Source: Bifidobacterium sp. (GTDB lineage: Bacteria; Actinomycetota; Actinomycetes; Actinomycetales; Bifidobacteriaceae). From it: DNA of 8,671 nt. A program made the translations under genes and the position numbers. The notes under the pieces were generated by a model. It did not search any database and was not told the DNA's origin. It saw only the letters and a program-made list of their open reading frames with translations. Below are positions 5,235 through 8,671 of the stretch, one piece after another. Within the stretch, counting starts at the first letter, position 1. The number at the start of each line of letters is the position of its first letter. The stretch lies in NCBI GenBank assembly GCA_022739095.1, contig JAIJEI010000077.1, forward strand, positions 1 to 8,671, in the 5' to 3' direction.

Positions 5235-7913
5235 TCAGGCTTTCTGCGCCTCGTGCTTGAGCGCTTCGAGGGCCTCGCCGATCTTGGAGGCATCGACACC
5301 GCCACCCTGGGCGAAGTCCGGCTTGCCGCCGCCACCGCCGCCGAGGACCTTGGCTGCGCCACGCACCAGATCACCGGCCTTGATGCCGGCCTTGCGGGCG
5401 GCCTCGTTGGTGGCCACGGCGACCATCGGCTTGTCATCCTCGTTCACGCCGGCGAGGGCCACCACCACGGGGGCGTCCTCACCGAATTGGGCGCGCACGT
5501 CGAGTACGGTCTTGCGCAGGGCGTCGACCGCGCCGAAGTGGCCCACGTTCTTGACGGCCACCTTGACCGGGGCCGCGGAGTTCTTGGTGTCAGCAACCAG
5601 CGCCGGAACCGAGGCGGCCAGCTGGGACTCGTACATGGAAGCCAAGCGACGATCGGATTCCTTGAGCTTGGCAAGCAGGGCGTTCACACGCTCGGCGAGC
5701 TCGTCCGGGCGAGCGTTGAGCTTGTCGGACAGCTGGGAGACCAGCGCATGCTCGCGGGCGTTGAAGTCATAGGCACCCTGGCCCACGACGGCGTCGACAC
5801 GACGCACGCCGGAGCCGATGGAGGCTTCGGACAGGATGTTGACCATGCCGATCTTGCCGACGTGGTCCACGTGGGTACCACCACACAGCTCGCGGCTCCA
5901 GCCGTCCTCACCGATGGAGACCACACGCACGATGTCGCCGTACTTCTCGCCGAACAGGTGCATGGCACCGAGGGCGATGGCATCATCGAACTTCATTTCC
6001 TTGGTGGTCACGGCGAGGTTGTCGCGCAGCTTGTCGTTGACGCGCTCCTCGACTGCGGAGATCACGGACTTGGCCGGGGCCTTGGACCACTGGAAGTCGA
6101 AGCGCAGACGGTTCGGGGCGTCTTCGGAGCCGCGCTGGGTGGCCTGCGGGCCGAGCTCCTCGCGCAGCGCCTTGTGTACCATGTGCGTGGCGGTGTGCGA
6201 GCGGGCGATGGCGCCGCGGCGGGCCAAATCGATGTTGGCGTTGACTTCGGCGCCGACGACCAGCGTGCCTTCGGTCAGACGGCACTGGTGGACGATGAGG
6301 TCCTTAATGGGCTTCTGCACGTCGTCGACTTCGAGCACTGCACCGTCGTCGGACAGGATCTCGCCCTGATCGGCAAGCTGGCCGCCGGCCTCCGCGTAGA
6401 ACGGGGTGCGGTCGAGAATGACCTCGACGTTGGCCGGGCCGGTGACGGCGGGCACGGAGCCCTTGCCTTCCTGCATGATGCCGATGACCTTGGCGCGGGC
6501 GGACATTTCCGTGTAGCCGAGGAAGTCGATTGGGCTGACGAGCGTCTTCTTGAAATCATCGTAGACGGAGAGGTCCACGTTGTGGCGCTTCTTCAGGGCG
6601 TCGGCGCGGGCGCGGGACTTCTGCTCGGCCATGAGTTCGCGGAACTTGGCCTCGTCCACCTTCACGCCCTGGTCGGCGGCCATTTCGAGGGTCAGCTCAA
6701 TCGGGAAGCCGTAGGTGTCGTGCAGAGTGAATGCGTCGGAACCGGAGACCACCGGATCGGCGGTCTTCTTGGCTTTCTTGACTGCCACGTCGAGAATCTC
6801 GATACCGTTCTCCAACGTACGACGGAACGCATCTTCCTCGCCATAGGCCGCTTCAGAGACATCGTGGAACGTGTCGTTGAGCTCCGGATAGCTGGCGACC
6901 ATAGCCTCCTTGGAGACGGGCAGCAACTCGGGAATCACCGGATCGGTCACACCGAGCACACGCATGGCCTGCACGGTGCGGCGCAGCAGGCGACGCAGCA
7001 CGTAGCCACGGCCGACGTTGCTCGGACGCACGCCATCGGACATGATCATCAGCGCGGAACGCACGTGGTCGGCCACGACGCGGAACTTGACATCAGCGGT
7101 CTCGTCCTCGCCGTATTTGCGGCCGGAAAGTCGCTCGGCGGTCTCAATGACCGGGAAGACCTCATCGGTCTCGTAGATGTTCTGCTTGCCCTGCATCAGG
7201 TAGGCCAGACGTTCCAGACCGGCACCGGTATCGATGTTCTTCTGGGCAAGCTCGCCGACGATGTGCAGGTCGGTCTTGGACTTGACGTTGTCGACCTCGT
7301 AGTTCTCGAACACGAGGTCCCAGATCTCGATGAAGCGCGTCTCATCGGCCGCGGGACCGCCATCACGACCGTATTCGGGGCCGCGGTCCACGTAGATCTC
7401 GGAGCAGGGGCCGCCGGGGCCAGGGCCACCGGTGGTCCAGAAGTTGTCTTCCATGCCGAAAATCTGCATGTGCTCGGGATCGAAGCCCTCGTTCTTCCAG
7501 ATGGAACGGGCCTCTTCATCGTCGGTAAAGGTGGTGACCCACAGCTTTTCCGGGTCAAAGCCGTAACCGCCCTCGCTCTGCGGGGTGGTCAGCAGCTCCC
7601 AGGCGTAGTGGATGGCCTCTTCCTTGAAGTAGTCGCCGATGGAGAAGTTGCCAAGCATCTGGAAGAAGGTGCCATGGCGGGTGGTCTTGCCGACCTCATC
7701 GATATCCAGCGTACGCACGCACTTCTGGTTCGATGTCATGCGGCGCTTCGGCGGGGTCTGCTCACCAAGAAGGTAGGGAATGAACGGCACCATGCCGGCG
7801 ATGGTGAACAGCGTGGTGGGGTTCGGGGAAATCAGGGATGCCGAAGGCATGACGAGATGATCATGTTTGGCAAAGTAATCGAGGTATCGCTTTGCGATGT
7901 CCGCAGTGCGCAT
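5235..7913 (-). CDS. alaS: Alanyl-tRNA synthetase
   Basis: This 892-aa class II synthetase charges tRNA-Ala with alanine and removes mischarged serine or glycine. The catalytic core (about 1-245) has NPTTLFTIAGMVPF at 31-44, the motif 2 region with TSNQKCVRT (60-68) and RHGTFFQMLGNFSIGD (79-94), and GAGLERLAY (230-238). The tRNA-recognition helices follow, with GRGYVLRRLLRR at 301-312. The editing domain (about 560-700) carries the zinc-site residues H573 and H577 (SHTATH) and C677 and H681 (CGGTH). The C-terminal DHHA1-like domain (about 730-892) includes the usual Gly-rich run at 858-863. All sites look intact and the length is typical. I start at 7913, where AAGGAG (7930-7925) lies 11 nt upstream and the protein begins MRTADIAKRYL as homologues do. 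An upstream in-frame TTG at 7949 would put that ribosome-binding site inside the coding sequence. The strongly biased codon choice suggests high expression. It heads the alaS-ruvX-mltG operon. Confidence 0.97.
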   Translation of the reverse strand: MRTADIAKRYLDYFAKHDHLVMPSASLISPNPTTLFTIAGMVPFIPYLLGEQTPPKRRMTSNQKCVRTLDIDEVGKTTRHGTFFQMLGNFSIGDYFKEEAIHYAWELLTTPQSEGGYGFDPEKLWVTTFTDDEEARSIWKNEGFDPEHMQIFGMEDNFWTTGGPGPGGPCSEIYVDRGPEYGRDGGPAADETRFIEIWDLVFENYEVDNVKSKTDLHIVGELAQKNIDTGAGLERLAYLMQGKQNIYETDEVFPVIETAERLSGRKYGEDETADVKFRVVADHVRSALMIMSDGVRPSNVGRGYVLRRLLRRTVQAMRVLGVTDPVIPELLPVSKEAMVASYPELNDTFHDVSEAAYGEEDAFRRTLENGIEILDVAVKKAKKTADPVVSGSDAFTLHDTYGFPIELTLEMAADQGVKVDEAKFRELMAEQKSRARADALKKRHNVDLSVYDDFKKTLVSPIDFLGYTEMSARAKVIGIMQEGKGSVPAVTGPANVEVILDRTPFYAEAGGQLADQGEILSDDGAVLEVDDVQKPIKDLIVHQCRLTEGTLVVGAEVNANIDLARRGAIARSHTATHMVHKALREELGPQATQRGSEDAPNRLRFDFQWSKAPAKSVISAVEERVNDKLRDNLAVTTKEMKFDDAIALGAMHLFGEKYGDIVRVVSIGEDGWSRELCGGTHVDHVGKIGMVNILSEASIGSGVRRVDAVVGQGAYDFNAREHALVSQLSDKLNARPDELAERVNALLAKLKESDRRLASMYESQLAASVPALVADTKNSAAPVKVAVKNVGHFGAVDALRKTVLDVRAQFGEDAPVVVALAGVNEDDKPMVAVATNEAARKAGIKAGDLVRGAAKVLGGGGGGKPDFAQGGGVDASKIGEALEALKHEAQKA

Positions 7914-7924
7914 GAGCGGATGAA

Positions 7925-7930
7925 CTCCTT
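7925..7930 (-). promoter_or_regulatory. alaS ribosome-binding site deciding the start
   Basis: A strong Shine-Dalgarno, AAGGAG, is placed 11 nt before ATG 7913. Its position excludes the longer reading from TTG 7949. Confidence 0.7.
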
Positions 7931-7942
7931 GTTTGGGTAATG

Positions 7943-7956
7943 GGCGCAATTGCGCC
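7943..7956. promoter_or_regulatory. Perfect 14-bp palindrome in the alaS leader
   Basis: GGCGCAATTGCGCC is fully self-complementary. It sits 12 nt upstream of the alaS Shine-Dalgarno and 29 nt upstream of the start codon. As RNA it could only form a 5-bp stem with an AAUU loop, and no U-tract follows on the minus strand, so a DNA operator is more plausible than a terminator. By analogy only, E. coli AlaRS is reported to repress its own promoter by binding a palindromic sequence. Nothing here proves the same mechanism. Confidence 0.5.
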
Positions 7957-7979
7957 TGGTATTGGTGGAAAAAGACTGG

Positions 7980-7985
7980 ATTATG
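7980..7985 (-). promoter_or_regulatory. Possible -10 box for alaS
   Basis: CATAAT on the minus strand matches the -10 consensus at five of six positions, in the AT-rich part of the 128-nt region before alaS. No recognisable -35 box lies at the usual 16-18 nt spacing (the hexamer there reads ACCAAT), so the call is weak. If used, it would place the 14-bp palindrome in the early transcribed leader. Confidence 0.25.
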
Positions 7986-8041
7986 AGGACTAGTTTATTC
8001 TGATTGGTTCAGTGACTAGATGGCGAGGCGGCATGCGCGTG

Positions 8042-8278
8042 TCAGTTGGCGCGCTCGATGTACTGACGGTTGAGCTCAGCCTCGCGGGCTCGACGGGTGG
8101 CATTGAACTCGTTGACCAACCCTTCGAGTGTTTTCATCGGCACATTGTCCTGATCGGGGCCAAGCAGGAACTGGCGTGCCGCATCAGGCGTATTGGCCTT
8201 GACATAGGCCTGTGCCTTGGTGACGGCAACGATTCCGATGGCCACGCCGACGCCGACCCAGAAGATGCGTTTGAACAT
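8042..8278 (-). CDS. Small DUF6167-like membrane protein
   Basis: This 78-aa protein of unknown function begins MFKRIFWVGVGVAIGIVAV, a single N-terminal membrane segment at about residues 5-20 preceded by two basic residues. A charged soluble tail follows, ending in an Arg/Glu-rich helix (about 57-76, containing RRAREAELNRQYIE). The short start, the single membrane helix, a TP(D) motif after the helix and the closing AREAELN recall the actinobacterial DUF6167 family, which I remember lying between DUF948 genes and alaS. This was not confirmed by search. ATG 8278 overlaps the stop of the upstream DUF948 gene by one base (TGATG), and AAGGGGG (8289-8283) lies 4 nt upstream. GTG at 8281 would add one residue but sits too close to that site. 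The overlap points to translational coupling and a shared, perhaps envelope-associated, role. Confidence 0.8.
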   Translation of the reverse strand: MFKRIFWVGVGVAIGIVAVTKAQAYVKANTPDAARQFLLGPDQDNVPMKTLEGLVNEFNATRRAREAELNRQYIERAN

Positions 8279-8671
8279 CACTCCCCCTTCTCGGCGGTGT
8301 CGTTGACGGTGGTTTTCGCGGCGTTCTTCGCGAGGAAGGACTGACCCGTGGTTTTCAGCGCGTAGAAGGTGGAAGCGATCTTGATGATGGGCTTACCGAG
8401 GAAGGAGCCATACAGATCGGTCAACGCACCAACGTTGTTGGCGGTGGTGGAAGCCGCGGCGGAAATCTTGTTCATGTCTTCGAGCGACTTGTTGACCTGC
8501 TTGACGGTGGTCACGCCTTCGTCCAGCGCGGGGATGGCGTGTTCACCGGACTCTCGGACCGTCTGCGATATCTGATCAAACATCTTGCCCAGCCTGATCA
8601 GCGGATAGATCATGAAACCGGCCAATACTGCGAACGCGATGGCCGCGATCAGGCCAGCGATCTCTCCGACT
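8278..8671 (-). CDS. DUF948 domain protein, 5' end outside window
   Basis: The visible 130 residues are the C-terminal part of a DUF948 protein of unknown function. The reading frame stays open to the window edge (first whole codon at 8670), so the true start lies beyond it; the internal TTG at 8625 is not the start. The visible part opens with a membrane segment (GEIAGLIAAIAFAVLAGFM), then an amphipathic, probably helical stretch rich in Val, Thr, Asn and Lys. This contains VNKSLEDMNKISAAAS and the NVGALTDLYGSFLGKPIIKIAS signature typical of actinobacterial members, followed by a short charged tail. Only a few residues are probably missing at the N-terminus, since family members start just before the helix. 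Its stop codon overlaps the next gene's start. Confidence 0.85.
   Translation of the reverse strand, partial: VGEIAGLIAAIAFAVLAGFMIYPLIRLGKMFDQISQTVRESGEHAIPALDEGVTTVKQVNKSLEDMNKISAAASTTANNVGALTDLYGSFLGKPIIKIASTFYALKTTGQSFLAKNAAKTTVNDTAEKGE

Noticed and set aside
5178..7940. A 920-codon open frame on the plus strand opposite alaS
   Set aside because: It is antisense to an unmistakable alanyl-tRNA synthetase. Its composition, rich in Gly, His, Val, Leu and Asp without recognisable motifs, is what a GC-biased gene produces on its complementary strand.
7914..7949. N-terminal extension of AlaRS from a TTG codon
   Set aside because: The strong AAGGAG site lies inside the extension, and homologues begin at the MRTADIAKRYL position.
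7957..8041. Possible T-box or other riboswitch before alaS
   Set aside because: The region is short, with no T-box sequence, no strong stem set and no terminator hairpin with a U-tract.
8278..8625. DUF948 gene starting at the internal TTG 8625
   Set aside because: The frame stays open to the window edge and codes for the first half of the membrane helix upstream of this codon, so the gene simply runs out of the window.

Overview
The window looks like an ordinary core-genome segment of a bifidobacterium, most likely close to Bifidobacterium longum. This is inferred from the high-GC codon use, the protein sequences, the actinobacterial-type 3-dehydroquinate synthase fused to shikimate kinase, and the REP-like 'CTCCCCTCAGTCCGC...' hairpin repeats. 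No search was run, so the species call rests on recognition alone. I see no mobile element, CRISPR array, rRNA or tRNA, and no evidence of an undescribed defence or metabolic system.

Layout. Almost everything is on the minus strand and reads right to left. At the right edge is the 3' part of a DUF948 membrane protein. Its stop overlaps the start of a small DUF6167-like membrane protein. After a 128-nt leader that carries a perfect 14-bp palindrome come alaS (alanyl-tRNA synthetase), ruvX/yqgF (Holliday-junction resolvase-like RNase H fold protein) and mltG (septal murein endolytic transglycosylase), with gaps of only 8 and 10 nt. A single plus-strand gene for a short A24 prepilin peptidase (TadV/CpaA-like) then breaks the minus-strand run. 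It converges on mltG across a two-hairpin repeat and diverges from aroC across a 63-nt region that holds a perfect 12-bp tandem duplication. To its left lie aroC (chorismate synthase) and a fused aroK-aroB gene (shikimate kinase plus 3-dehydroquinate synthase). A diverged second copy of the hairpin repeat sits beyond the 3' end of aroKB at the left edge.

How the genes fit together. alaS-ruvX-mltG is a tight housekeeping operon covering translation, DNA/RNA processing and peptidoglycan. aroC and aroKB together encode three of the seven shikimate-pathway steps (DHQ synthase, shikimate kinase, chorismate synthase); the other steps must be encoded elsewhere. The prepilin peptidase is probably the processing enzyme for Tad or type IV-like pili whose other genes are not in this window.

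The points most worth a second look are the tandem 12-bp repeat between aroC and the peptidase gene, the palindrome in the alaS leader, the inverted repeat between aroC and aroKB, and the two related REP-like elements. No stretch longer than 300 bases lacks a gene.
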